The position numbers and the translations under genes are program-made. The notes under the pieces are model-generated. The model did no database searches. It saw only the letters and a program-made list of their open reading frames with translations, and was not told where the DNA came from. Positions 1 to 8,208 of a DNA stretch of 64,000 nt are shown piece after piece. The stretch is from Microbacterium sp. 1.5R (GTDB lineage Bacteria; Actinomycetota; Actinomycetes; Actinomycetales; Microbacteriaceae), in contig NZ_CP018151.1 of assembly GCF_001889265.1 (NCBI RefSeq), positions 1,054,001-1,118,000 on the forward strand, read 5' to 3'. Position 1 is the stretch's first letter. Every line of letters begins with the position of its first letter.

Positions 1-372
1 GCCGCTGGTGCCGATCGTGCCGACGACGAAGAAGTTGTAGCCGAGCGTGGCGATGAGGCCGGCGACCAGACCGCCCGTGCGACCGAGGCCCTTCACGACG
101 AAGGCGTAGAAGCCGCCGGCGTTGACCAGCTGCTTCGACATCTGCGCGTATCCCACGGCGAACAGCAGCAGGATCGCGGCCACGATGAAGAAGGCCATCG
201 GCGTGCCGCCGCCGTTTCCGAGGGCGATCGCCAGCGAGGCGACCACGACGATGCCGGTCAGTGGTGCGACGGCGGCGAGCACGAGGAAGACGATCCCGGC
301 GACGCCCAGCGCGCCGGGTCGAAGAGAGGTGTGGTCCTGCTGCGTCGTGGACGCAGATATCGGGTCTGCCAC
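1..372 (-). CDS. APC-superfamily amino acid/amine permease, N-terminal part only
   Basis: The first 124 codons of a permease whose 3' part lies beyond the window edge. The GTG start is chosen because AAAGGAG lies just upstream and the frame stays open to base 1. After about 20 polar residues, a hydrophobic helix (GVAGIVFLVLAAVAPLTG) matches APC transmembrane segment 1, followed by a second helix and GGFYAFVVKGLGR, which resembles the conserved loop after TM2 in APC amino acid/polyamine transporters. The family imports amino acids or amines with protons or sodium. Substrate cannot be read from this fragment. It is transcribed divergently from the SDR gene starting at 616. Confidence 0.8.
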   Translation of the reverse strand, partial: MADPISASTTQQDHTSLRPGALGVAGIVFLVLAAVAPLTGIVVVASLAIALGNGGGTPMAFFIVAAILLLFAVGYAQMSKQLVNAGGFYAFVVKGLGRTGGLVAGLIATLGYNFFVVGTIGTSG

Positions 373-402
373 GTCGGCTCCTTTGCTCGGTGACGGCCGT
401 GT

Positions 403-456
403 CGGCACGGCATCGACGACGAGGGGTTCGTCGATACAGCGAGTCTGCTCGTGCCG
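403..456 (-). promoter_or_regulatory. Nested inverted repeats upstream of the permease
   Basis: Two nested inverted repeats are visible: ATCGACGA (412-419) with TCGTCGAT (428-435), and CGGCACG (403-409) with CGTGCCG (450-456). They lie 30-85 bases upstream of the permease start, where an operator or leader hairpin would sit. No known element was recognised. Confidence 0.3.
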
Positions 457-615
457 GGAGCGCGGCGGTTGACCCTGAGCGAAGGACGATGGTGCCAGCG
501 CGCACAGCCGTCCTGGTCGTGTTCCCGGCCCGGATCCGGCGGAGCAGGATGACGGTGATGACACCGCCGTCCTCGCGGAGCGCCGCCGGCGCCGCGGCGA
601 TGTCTCGAGGAGATC

Positions 616-1362
616 ATGGACCTGCAGCTGACGGGCACGACCGCGCTGATCACCGGCGCCGCGAGCGGTATCGGCCGCGCGACCGCCCGCGCGCTCGCCG
701 CGGAGGGGGTGCGCGTGGCGCTCCTCGATCGGGATGCCGTTGCGCTCGCAGAGACGGCACGCGGATGCGGTGACGCTGTGGTCCGGGTGGTCGATGTCAC
801 CGACGAGACACAGGTCGCGCTGGCGGTCTCCACGTCCGTCGAGGAGCTCGGCGGGGTGGATGCGGTCGTGTGCTGCGCGGGGATCTCGGGTCCGGTCGGA
901 TCGACGATCGAGCAGATCTCGCTTCACGACTGGAACGCCGTGTTCGCGGTCAATGTCACGGGGGCGTTCCTGGTTCTCGCGCAGGTCCTTCCCGCGTTGC
1001 GGGCGTCGGCTTCGGCATCCGTCGTGCTGCTCGCGAGCGACTCGGCGTTCGTGTCGTCGCCCGGCATGGCGCCCTATTGCGCATCGAAGGCCGCGCTCGT
1101 GCAGCTGGGTCGATCGTTGTCGGTGGATCTCGCCGGCACTGATGTCCGGGTGAACACGGTGGCGCCGTCGATCGTCGACACCCCGATGAGCCGTGGAGAC
1201 CTCGGGGAGCACGCGTTCGTCTCCCCGACTTTCGAGGTGCAGTCGCCCGAGGACGTCGCTTCACACGTGCTGTATCTCGTGTCGCCGCGCAGCAGAGCGA
1301 TCAACGGCACGACCATCCTCAGCGATTTCGGGTATTCGGCCCGATCAGGATTCCCGGCCTGA
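616..1362 (+). CDS. SDR family NAD(P)-dependent oxidoreductase
   Basis: A 248-residue classical short-chain dehydrogenase/reductase. It has the cofactor motif TGAASGIG at residues 13-20, an NAG-equivalent CCAGIS near residue 90, a catalytic Ser in the LLASDSAF segment and the YxxxK pair at 154-158 (YCASK). The family interconverts alcohols and carbonyls with NAD(H) or NADP(H); the substrate is not evident. GAGGAG precedes the ATG. A second SDR follows 72 bases downstream on the same strand, so the two are probably co-transcribed. The C-terminus (YSARSGFPA) departs from the usual substrate-lid ending. Family assignment is firm, specificity unknown. Confidence 0.85.
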   Translation: MDLQLTGTTALITGAASGIGRATARALAAEGVRVALLDRDAVALAETARGCGDAVVRVVDVTDETQVALAVSTSVEELGGVDAVVCCAGISGPVGSTIEQISLHDWNAVFAVNVTGAFLVLAQVLPALRASASASVVLLASDSAFVSSPGMAPYCASKAALVQLGRSLSVDLAGTDVRVNTVAPSIVDTPMSRGDLGEHAFVSPTFEVQSPEDVASHVLYLVSPRSRAINGTTILSDFGYSARSGFPA

Positions 1363-1434
1363 TGGTCACGGGGACGACGGATCTGCGCACGAGCGCGGCG
1401 AGAGCGCGTGAGCGCGGCGAGAACAGGAGCGAAC

Positions 1435-2250
1435 ATGGGTAGTGCAGTGGGATCGACGGTCTCCGGGCGGGTCATCGTGATCACCGGCGGAGGTACCGGC
1501 ATCGGGGCGGCGATCGCCGAACGGTATGCCGCTGAAGGTGCGCACGTCGTGGTCGTGGGGCGTCGGCCCGAGCCGCTGCGCGCCGTGGCCGACGCCGTCG
1601 GCGCGCACCCGATCATCGCGGATGCCGCGGACACCGCATCGGCGCAGGCAGCGGTGGCGGAGGTGCTCGCGACATTCGGGCGCCTCGACGTGCTGGTGGC
1701 GAATGCCGGCGGACACGGCTTCTCGCCGGTCGCCGACACCGACGACGACAGCTGGGATGCGGCGATCCGCGCGAACCTCACCACGGCGTTCGTCATGGCG
1801 CGAGAGGCGTTGCCTGCGCTGATCGAGGCGAAAGGGCAGATCGTGATCGTGTCGTCTCTCGCAGGTCTCTTCGCGGGTCCGTCGGTGGCGGGATACACCG
1901 TGGGCAAGCACGCGCTGATCGGGCTGACGCGGACCCTCGCCCGCGACTACGGACGGCAGGGTGTGCGCGTCAACGCGGTGTGCCCAGGGTGGGTGCAGAC
2001 GCCGATGGCCGACGACGAGATGGACGAGTTCGCCACCCATGCCGGGCTGGGCTCGCGGGAAGAGGCGTATGGGACCGTCACGGCGGATGTGCCGCTGCGG
2101 CGCCCGGCTCGGCCGGCGGAGATCGCGTCGGTCGTGCGGTTCCTGGGATCGGGGGAGTCGTCGTACGTCACCGGTGCCGTGATCGTGGCGGATGGCGGGT
2201 CACACGTCGTTGATGTGCCGACGATCGCCTTCGACCGGGCGGGGATGTAG
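1435..2250 (+). CDS. SDR family oxidoreductase
   Basis: A 271-residue classical SDR with TGGGTGIG at residues 17-24, the NAGGHG segment, a catalytic Ser in VIVSSLAG and the YTVGK active-site motif at 154-158. The C-terminal VTGAVIVADGG is the usual end of 3-oxoacyl-ACP-reductase-like SDRs. I chose the ATG at 1435 rather than a GTG at 1408 because AGGAG lies five bases before it. It is probably co-transcribed with the preceding SDR (72-base gap). Two adjacent SDRs next to a permease gene suggest a small catabolic locus, but the substrate is unknown. Confidence 0.85.
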   Translation: MGSAVGSTVSGRVIVITGGGTGIGAAIAERYAAEGAHVVVVGRRPEPLRAVADAVGAHPIIADAADTASAQAAVAEVLATFGRLDVLVANAGGHGFSPVADTDDDSWDAAIRANLTTAFVMAREALPALIEAKGQIVIVSSLAGLFAGPSVAGYTVGKHALIGLTRTLARDYGRQGVRVNAVCPGWVQTPMADDEMDEFATHAGLGSREEAYGTVTADVPLRRPARPAEIASVVRFLGSGESSYVTGAVIVADGGSHVVDVPTIAFDRAGM

Positions 2251-2544
2251 GAGGCGGTCGCTCGGGTGCATGGTCGGTCGTCCCCGGCGTGGGCGCTCTC
2301 GTTCTGGTTCGGTCGTTAGCGCTCCGATGACGCCTCTGTGTTCTCCGTTCTCACGTGTCCCGTCTTTCGCCTCTTCCCCGCTTCCTCCTGTCGGTCGCGC
2401 CTCTTGGGGGTTTCCCCTGCATCTCTCGCGCGATCTGGGCGCCTGCGCTGTGCCATTCCGGGAGATTGGAATACGGATCTGATCTGGGGTAATTCGGGAT
2501 GGTTTCGGGTCTCGAATGTCGGTGGCCCGGGGTTGACTGGGGGT

Positions 2545-4062
2545 ATGAACAGCACTGCGGAGCTTCTGGATCGGGTCATCGCCGACCTCGACACGGTGCT
2601 GTCCGATGACGCGCTGGCGGGGTTGTCCGATGCGGATCGGGTGACTGTTCTGCAGGGTGCGGGTGCTGTCTTCCGCCGGGTCGAGGCGGTGATCGTCGAG
2701 ACGATCGCGACGGGCGACGCGGCTGACTTTCCGCATTCGGCGGGGTGTCGTGGGCTGAATGAGCTGTTGCAGCGGACGGTGTCGGTGGATGTGCGGGGCG
2801 CGTCCCGGGTCGACAGGGTCGTCGATCTGGTGCGGAGGCCGGTGAGTCTGGCGGGGGAGAGGATGCCGGCACGGTGGTCGGAGTTGCGTCTCGCGTTGCT
2901 GGATGGGGTGGTCGGGGTGGCCGGGTTTCTCGCGGCGACGGGGCCGATCGAGAAGGTGTGGGATCGGCTGACGGTCGATCAGCGGTTGGCGGCGGATGTC
3001 GCGTTGGCGGGGTGTGCTCGCGGCCACGGCGTCGTGGTCGACGCTGATGGTGAGGGCCTGGAGGCTGATGAGCCGGGTCCGGCGCCGACCCCGCAGGACT
3101 TGAAGGCCCTTGCCGAGGATCTCGCGTCGATGTTCGACCCCGATGGGGAAGAACCCAAGGATGAGGACTCCCGGCGCCGGCGGGGCATCACGATCGGTCG
3201 TCTCACGGACGGCGTGCACGCGATCCGCGGGTATCTGACCCCGGACGTCGCGGCGCAGCTGCAGCTGATCCTGGACGCGATCCTCAACCCCAAAGGTGAC
3301 GGCCCGCCCATGCCCGGAGTGCACTTCGCCCCGAGCAGGGGCGCTGGTGCCGACGCTGACGCCGACGCTGGTGCTGGTGCGGGTGCGGGTGCTGGTGCGG
3401 ACGGTGACGATAGGGATCCGTTCAACTCGGATCCGCGGTGTGTGCTCGATGACCGCACCGCGTCGCAGAAGCGTCACGACGCCCTCGCGATGGTGTTCGC
3501 CATCGCCGCCCGACACAACGACATGCCCACCCTCGGTGGAGCGGCACCGGTCCTGGTCGTGAACGTCGACGCGAAGGATCTCGTGGGCGGAATGGGCGGA
3601 AAGGGTGGGTGGGCGACGGTCGTCGGATCCGGTGCCCACGTCCCGGTTTCCGTCGCCGCGCACGTCGGATGCGCGGGGACGATTCAACGGGTGCTGGTCG
3701 ATGAGGGCAGGATCATCGGGATCACGACCACAGACCGGGTGTTCACGGTGCATCAGCGCCGGGCGATCATCGCCCGAGACAAAGAATGCCTCATCCCCGG
3801 GTGCCACGTTCCCGCATCCTGGTGCGAGATCCACCATGTCGTCGAGCATGCCAGGGGTGGTCCGACTCACACGGATAACGGGGTCCCGTTGTGCTGGTGG
3901 CACCACCGATCCCTCGGCACGTCGGGGTGGGAGATCCGCATGGACGACGGGGTCCCGCAGGTACGAGGACCGAGATGGTGGGATCCCGACGAACGATGGC
4001 GCACACCGAGGCTCAGCGTGGCCCGACTCACACTCACCGTGCGGCTCGCCCGCACCGGATGA
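2545..4062 (+). CDS. DUF222 / 13E12-type HNH endonuclease-domain protein
   Basis: A 505-residue protein of the large actinobacterial DUF222-HNH family. The N-terminal half is the helical DUF222 region. A low-complexity Ala/Gly/Asp tract follows at about residues 266-286. The C-terminus holds the HNH nuclease: CLIPGC, then HHV, DNG and CWWHH, so the zinc-binding cysteines and the H-N-H residues are present. An ATG with GGGGG upstream was chosen; the same frame opens earlier at 2338, but that extension is unlike the family. The 294 bases upstream hold no gene. These proteins occur in many copies per genome; their role is unknown and no self-homing element is visible around it. Confidence 0.85.
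   Translation: MNSTAELLDRVIADLDTVLSDDALAGLSDADRVTVLQGAGAVFRRVEAVIVETIATGDAADFPHSAGCRGLNELLQRTVSVDVRGASRVDRVVDLVRRPVSLAGERMPARWSELRLALLDGVVGVAGFLAATGPIEKVWDRLTVDQRLAADVALAGCARGHGVVVDADGEGLEADEPGPAPTPQDLKALAEDLASMFDPDGEEPKDEDSRRRRGITIGRLTDGVHAIRGYLTPDVAAQLQLILDAILNPKGDGPPMPGVHFAPSRGAGADADADAGAGAGAGAGADGDDRDPFNSDPRCVLDDRTASQKRHDALAMVFAIAARHNDMPTLGGAAPVLVVNVDAKDLVGGMGGKGGWATVVGSGAHVPVSVAAHVGCAGTIQRVLVDEGRIIGITTTDRVFTVHQRRAIIARDKECLIPGCHVPASWCEIHHVVEHARGGPTHTDNGVPLCWWHHRSLGTSGWEIRMDDGVPQVRGPRWWDPDERWRTPRLSVARLTLTVRLARTG
3341..3402 (+). repeat. Low-complexity GGTGCT/GACGCT hexanucleotide tract in the HNH gene
   Basis: Imperfect six-base units (GGTGCT, GGTGCG, GACGCT) run in frame, giving alternating Ala-Gly and Ala-Asp residues. 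The tract separates DUF222 from the HNH half and is likely to vary in length between strains because unit loss or gain keeps the frame. Confidence 0.7.
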
Positions 4063-4131
4063 CGCGGATGAGCGTCACCGATGCGACCGCAGCACCACGG
4101 CACCACAGCAGCGCATCAGCGCATCACCGCA

Positions 4132-4782
4132 TCAGCGAATCGCGAGCTCGAAACCGTCCGCCGTCGGAATCACGGCCACCTGGGAGAGGTCATCGACATG
4201 GAAGGTCGGCTGATGAGACGTCGCGTGCGCGCCCACGCCGATGACCCGCATCCCCGCAGCATGCGCGGCCTGGATGCCGGCGCCCGAGTCCTCGAACACC
4301 ACGCAGTCGGCGGGGTCGACGCCGAGCAGCTCCGCACCCAGCAGGAAGCCCTCGGGGTCGGGCTTGGAGGCCGACACGTTCTCGGCCGTGACCGTCAGTG
4401 CGGGCACGGTCAGGCCGGCCTGGCCCATCCGCGCGTTCATCAGCGTCACGTCGGCCGAGGTGACGATCGCGTGGGGGTAGGGGAGCAGTGCGGCGAGCAG
4501 GGCATCCGCACCCTCGATCGGGATGACGCCATCGACATCCTTGCTCTCGTTCGCGAGCATCACCGCGTTCTCGCGGATGTTGATCTCGTGGTCGCGCTCC
4601 GGCAGCATGATCGCCATGCTCTGATGCCCCTGCCGGCCGTGCACGACGCTCAAGACAGTCTCGGGAGCGATTCCGTGGGGCTCGGCCCACGCCAGCCAGA
4701 GCCGTTCCACGACAGCCGTCGAATCGACGAGAGTGCCGTCCATGTCGAGCAGGACGGCGCGGGCGCTGATGGTCTCGGTCAT
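4132..4782 (-). CDS. HAD-superfamily hydrolase (beta-PGM/sugar phosphatase type)
   Basis: A 216-residue HAD subfamily IA protein. Motif I is DMDGT (nucleophile Asp13, Asp15); motif II lies in AIVTSADVT; motif III is KPDP with motif IV in VVFEDSGAGI. The cap insertion after motif I resembles small sugar-phosphate phosphatases and beta-phosphoglucomutases (compare GPP/YfbT-type enzymes), so it probably dephosphorylates a small sugar or polyol phosphate. It follows LivF by 46 bases but has its own TAGCCT hexamer exactly six bases before the ATG, which suggests independent leaderless transcription. Confidence 0.85.
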   Translation of the reverse strand: MTETISARAVLLDMDGTLVDSTAVVERLWLAWAEPHGIAPETVLSVVHGRQGHQSMAIMLPERDHEINIRENAVMLANESKDVDGVIPIEGADALLAALLPYPHAIVTSADVTLMNARMGQAGLTVPALTVTAENVSASKPDPEGFLLGAELLGVDPADCVVFEDSGAGIQAAHAAGMRVIGVGAHATSHQPTFHVDDLSQVAVIPTADGFELAIR

Positions 4783-4788
4783 CCCCTC

Positions 4789-4794
4789 AGGCTA
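4789..4794 (-). promoter_or_regulatory. Predicted -10 box of a leaderless promoter (HAD gene)
   Basis: TAGCCT followed by six bases and the ATG. In actinobacteria transcription starts about seven bases past the -10 hexamer, which would be the A of the start codon. Confidence 0.55.
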
Positions 4795-4827
4795 CTGCCG
4801 CAGCATCTGAAGCCCGACCTGACGGCG

Positions 4828-5520
4828 CTACCCACCGAGGTACGCGCGGTGCAGCAGCTGCGAATCCTCCTTCAACGCCTCGGCGGTGCCCTGGAAGGAG
4901 ACGCGGCCGCCGGCCACCACCACGGCCTCGCGAGCGAGGCCCAGCGCGAGCTGCGTGAACTGCTCCACGAGCAGCACCCCGACGCCCGACTCGGCAATCG
5001 ACTTCACGATCGGCATGAGCCTCATGAACACGACAGGCGCGAGACCGAGCGACATCTCATCGATCAACAGGATCCGCGGCTTCGCGGCGAAGGCACGTGC
5101 CAGCACCACCATCTGCTGCTCGCCACCCGACAGCAGCGCGGTGGGGGAGTCGATGCGCTTCTCGAGCTCAGGGAACTGCGCGAGCGCCGCATCCTGTTCC
5201 GCAGGCGTCCGCGCGGTGAGCGAGATGTTCTCGCGCACGGTCAGCGACGGGAACACCGCTCGCCCCTGCTCGATGTGCACGATGCCGCGCCGCGCTCTCG
5301 ACACCCGGGACAGCTTGTCGAGCGGCTCGCCGTCGAGCATCATCGATCCCGCGGAGTGCGGGGTCACCCCCGACACCGATTCGATCAGACTGGTCTTGCC
5401 GGCCCCGTTCGGTCCGACGAGCGCCAGCACCTCGCCACCGCGCACGGTCAGCGACACATCCGAGATCACCGGCCCCGCGCCCCGGCTGACCGTCACCCCG
5501 TCCAGCACCAGTTCGCTCAC
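4828..5520 (-). CDS. livF: Branched-chain-amino-acid-type ABC transporter ATPase (LivF-like)
   Basis: A 230-residue ATPase of the HAAT importer class. Walker A is GPNGAGKT (residues 36-43), the signature is LSGGEQQ, and Walker B is ILLIDE followed by the LivF-typical MSLGLAP. The GTG start overlaps the stop of the upstream LivM-LivG gene by four bases (GTGA), indicating translational coupling. It should pair with the ATPase half of that fusion to drive uptake of the ligand bound by the lipoprotein at 8209. LivF-type importers carry amino acids, amides, urea or aromatic compounds, so the substrate cannot be fixed from sequence. Confidence 0.9.
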   Translation of the reverse strand: MSELVLDGVTVSRGAGPVISDVSLTVRGGEVLALVGPNGAGKTSLIESVSGVTPHSAGSMMLDGEPLDKLSRVSRARRGIVHIEQGRAVFPSLTVRENISLTARTPAEQDAALAQFPELEKRIDSPTALLSGGEQQMVVLARAFAAKPRILLIDEMSLGLAPVVFMRLMPIVKSIAESGVGVLLVEQFTQLALGLAREAVVVAGGRVSFQGTAEALKEDSQLLHRAYLGG

Positions 5521-7289
5521 TTCAGCAGCTCCGTCTCTCCCATGTACGCCTTCACGACCTCCGGGTTCGCGAGCACCTCGGCCTGCGGACCGCTCGCGAG
5601 CACTCGACCGAAGTCGAGCACAGTCAGCGTCGGGCACACCGAGCGCACGAGATCGAGGTCGTGCTCGATGATGATCAATGCCACGCCGAACCGGGCCGGC
5701 AGCTCGCGCAGACGCGCGGCGAGAGCCAGGTGCTCATCGTGCGACAGGCCGGCCGCGGGCTCGTCGAGGATCAGCAGCCGCGGACGAGAGATCACGTTCG
5801 CCGCGACCTCGACGAGTCGCCGGGTGCCGACGTCGACGCTCGACAGGCGCGCACCCGCCGGCGGGCATCCGAAGAACTCGAGAACCTCATCGATGTCGGA
5901 TGCGGCGAGTCGACGTCGAGCGACGAACCTCACGTACGCGCCGACCGTGAGCGACGGCGGAACCCTGTCCTGCTGGAAGGTCCTGCGCAGCCCGAGCCGG
6001 GCGCGACGCGTCGGAGACAGGCCGGCCAGATCGCGATCTCCGAGCAGTACTCGACCGCCGTGCTTCGGCAGGAACCCGCTGATCGCATCGACGAACGTCG
6101 ACTTGCCTGCGCCGTTCGGACCGATCAGGCCCATGATCGACGCCGCCGGCACCTGGAACGACACATCGTCCAACGCTGTGAGAGCACCGAACTGCACCGT
6201 GAGTCCGTCGACAGTGAGCACCGGTGCACCGTCGAGCGCGCGCTCATCGACCGTCGCGGTGGTCGTTGTCGTGATCGCCCGATCCTCGGCATCCGCATCG
6301 GGAGGCAGCGCGGTCAGCTTCGCCGAGGCGGTCCTGCGATCCGCGCGCTTCCAGATGAGATTGCGGATGCCCTGACCGAGGTTGGTCCCGCTGGTGAGCG
6401 CCTGCACGCCCAGCACGCCGAAGACCACGAACGCCCAGTCCTGCGGCACGCCCCAGCGCTTCAGCAGCTCGGGCACGAGCACCCAGAGGATGCCGCCGAG
6501 GATCGCCATGTCGATCAGATGGGCCCCCGACATGACGGCGAGGACATAGAGCGCCAGCGACTGAAGCGGGGTGAAGCTCGATGCGAACGGAAGCTGCACC
6601 TGGCCGGCGAGGAGTCCTCCGGCGATGCCTCCCAGCGCAGCCGAGACGGCGAACGCGGTGAGCTTGGCGCTCTGCACGCTCTGCCCTGCAGCCGCGGTGC
6701 CGCGTTCCGAGAAGGCGACCGCCTTCCAGCTCGAGCCCCACCGTCCGCGCTGCAGGAAGAAGACTCCCAGCGCGCAGACGGCGAGCACCACGACCGAGAG
6801 GAAGAAGAACTCGCGATCGTTCGAGAACAGCGTCGGGCGCTCGACAGCCGTGCCGTCGGCGGACCCGGGGAACTGGATCTGCACGAGGGTGACATCCGCC
6901 GCCGCAGCGAAGCCGAGCGTGACGACGGCGAGATTCACGCCGCGCAGCCGCAGCGCGGGGAGCCCGACGAGGATGCCCACAAGACCGGCGGCAATGCCGC
7001 CGAGGAGAAGCCAGACGACGAAGCCGCCCGGCGCCTGCATGACGTTGAGCAGCGAGACGATCCAGGCGCCCACGGCGGCGAACGTGAGCTGGCACAGCGC
7101 GATCATGCCGGCGGAGCCCGTGACGATGCCCAGTCCCAGGATCGCGATGGCCGCGACGACTGCGCTGATCGCGAGGAACACGAAGTAGCCCGGAAGCGCC
7201 GCGCTCAGAATGGCACCCAGTCCGACCGCCGCGGCGGCGACGGCGAGGGGCCAGGACAGACGGAACCAGGGACGGTCAGCGAGCGGCAT
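5517..7289 (-). CDS. Fused LivM permease - LivG ATPase
   Basis: A 590-residue fusion. Residues 1 to about 320 are a LivM-type permease with roughly eight to ten membrane segments; a polar Thr/Asp/Ala linker follows; about 355-590 is a LivG-type ATPase with Walker A GPNGAGKS (about 388-395) and Walker B LLILDEPAAGL. The region where the ABC signature (LSYGQ or LSGGQ) belongs reads SSVDVGTRRLVEVA, so the canonical Ser is replaced by Asp and the Gln by Thr. The partner ATPase has an intact signature, so one of the two ATP sites may be weak. It overlaps LivH by 14 bases and LivF by four. Confidence 0.9.
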   Translation of the reverse strand: MPLADRPWFRLSWPLAVAAAAVGLGAILSAALPGYFVFLAISAVVAAIAILGLGIVTGSAGMIALCQLTFAAVGAWIVSLLNVMQAPGGFVVWLLLGGIAAGLVGILVGLPALRLRGVNLAVVTLGFAAAADVTLVQIQFPGSADGTAVERPTLFSNDREFFFLSVVVLAVCALGVFFLQRGRWGSSWKAVAFSERGTAAAGQSVQSAKLTAFAVSAALGGIAGGLLAGQVQLPFASSFTPLQSLALYVLAVMSGAHLIDMAILGGILWVLVPELLKRWGVPQDWAFVVFGVLGVQALTSGTNLGQGIRNLIWKRADRRTASAKLTALPPDADAEDRAITTTTTATVDERALDGAPVLTVDGLTVQFGALTALDDVSFQVPAASIMGLIGPNGAGKSTFVDAISGFLPKHGGRVLLGDRDLAGLSPTRRARLGLRRTFQQDRVPPSLTVGAYVRFVARRRLAASDIDEVLEFFGCPPAGARLSSVDVGTRRLVEVAANVISRPRLLILDEPAAGLSHDEHLALAARLRELPARFGVALIIIEHDLDLVRSVCPTLTVLDFGRVLASGPQAEVLANPEVVKAYMGETELLK

Positions 7290-8136
7290 CCCACACCTCC
7301 TTGCGCTGCGTCCACAGGAGCAGGACGACGATGAACAGGAACGGGAGGAAATTGCGCACGAGCGCGACCTCGTCGATCTGCGCGACGAGCCCTCCCAGAA
7401 CGCCCAGTACGACTCCGCCGACGACGGCGAGGTCGAGACGGCGGAAGCCGCCGAGCAGCGCAGCGGCTGCGGCGGGGACGATGAGCATCGCGAGGCTGGT
7501 CGCGTCGTTCGACTGCGACGGCGCCACGATCATGATGGCGATCGCGCTGATCACACCGGTCACGAACCACACCGCGATGGAGAGCGGACGGGAACGGATG
7601 CCGAGCAGCTCGGCGGTGGTGGGGCGCTCGGAGAGCGCGCGCAGCTGCGTGCCCACTCTCGTCCGGCGCAGCACGATCCGCACCACGACCGCCGTGACGA
7701 CCGCCATGGCGACGGTGGCGACGGTGACCTGGCTGATCACCACGCCCCCGAACGAGAAGGCGGGGCCCGCGATGATCGGGGTGAACGGCTGCGGTTTGTT
7801 GCCGAACAGGATGAACGACATCGAGATGAGCAGGAGAAGCGGACCGACGGTCATCGCCGAGCGAGTGGTGGTGGAGGCCTCGGAGAGCCAGGTCGCGGCG
7901 ATCCACCCGATGGTGGCGGAGAGCGCCCCGCCGACGACGACGCCGAGCACGGAGCCGAGCCAGATCGGCACCCCCAGTTCGCTGACGAACCACACGGCGC
8001 TGAAGGCACCGAACATCCCGGTCGCGGCCTGGGCGAAGTTGACGACCCGCACGAGGCGCGACATCAGGGTCAGGCACACTCCGAGGACCGCATAGAGACC
8101 GCCGGCGGCGAGACCGGCGATGGCGCCTTGCAGCAT
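7276..8136 (-). CDS. livH: Branched-chain-amino-acid-type ABC transporter permease (LivH-like)
   Basis: A 286-residue hydrophobic protein with about eight membrane helices. It opens with the LivH-like AGLAAGGLYAVLGVCLTL and contains RALSERPTTAELLGI, matching the cytoplasmic coupling loop (RAxxxNxxxAxLxGI) of HAAT permeases. It forms the membrane channel with the LivM half of the next gene, whose start it overlaps by 14 bases. A strong hairpin separates it from the binding-protein gene upstream. Confidence 0.9.
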   Translation of the reverse strand: MLQGAIAGLAAGGLYAVLGVCLTLMSRLVRVVNFAQAATGMFGAFSAVWFVSELGVPIWLGSVLGVVVGGALSATIGWIAATWLSEASTTTRSAMTVGPLLLLISMSFILFGNKPQPFTPIIAGPAFSFGGVVISQVTVATVAMAVVTAVVVRIVLRRTRVGTQLRALSERPTTAELLGIRSRPLSIAVWFVTGVISAIAIMIVAPSQSNDATSLAMLIVPAAAAALLGGFRRLDLAVVGGVVLGVLGGLVAQIDEVALVRNFLPFLFIVVLLLWTQRKEVWDAAR

Positions 8137-8167
8137 GAGGCGTCCTTTCTGGTGTGAGGGGGAGAGG

Positions 8168-8199
8168 ACCTGCCGCCGAGAATGCGCTCGGCGGCAGGT
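8168..8199 (-). promoter_or_regulatory. 13-bp perfect hairpin between binding-protein and permease genes
   Basis: ACCTGCCGCCGAG (8168-8180) pairs with CTCGGCGGCAGGT (8187-8199), six-base loop. It starts about nine bases after the stop of the binding-protein gene. There is no U-tract, and the downstream genes continue in the same direction, so it is better read as a partial terminator or 3'-end stabiliser that raises binding-protein mRNA relative to the permeases. Confidence 0.7.
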
Positions 8200-8208
8200 G
8201 AAGGGCGG

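Noticed and set aside
4078..4140. CGCATCA/CGCATCAG short repeats after the DUF222-HNH gene as a repeat array
   Set aside because: Only three or four imperfect units over 30 bases; likely chance in a noncoding spacer.
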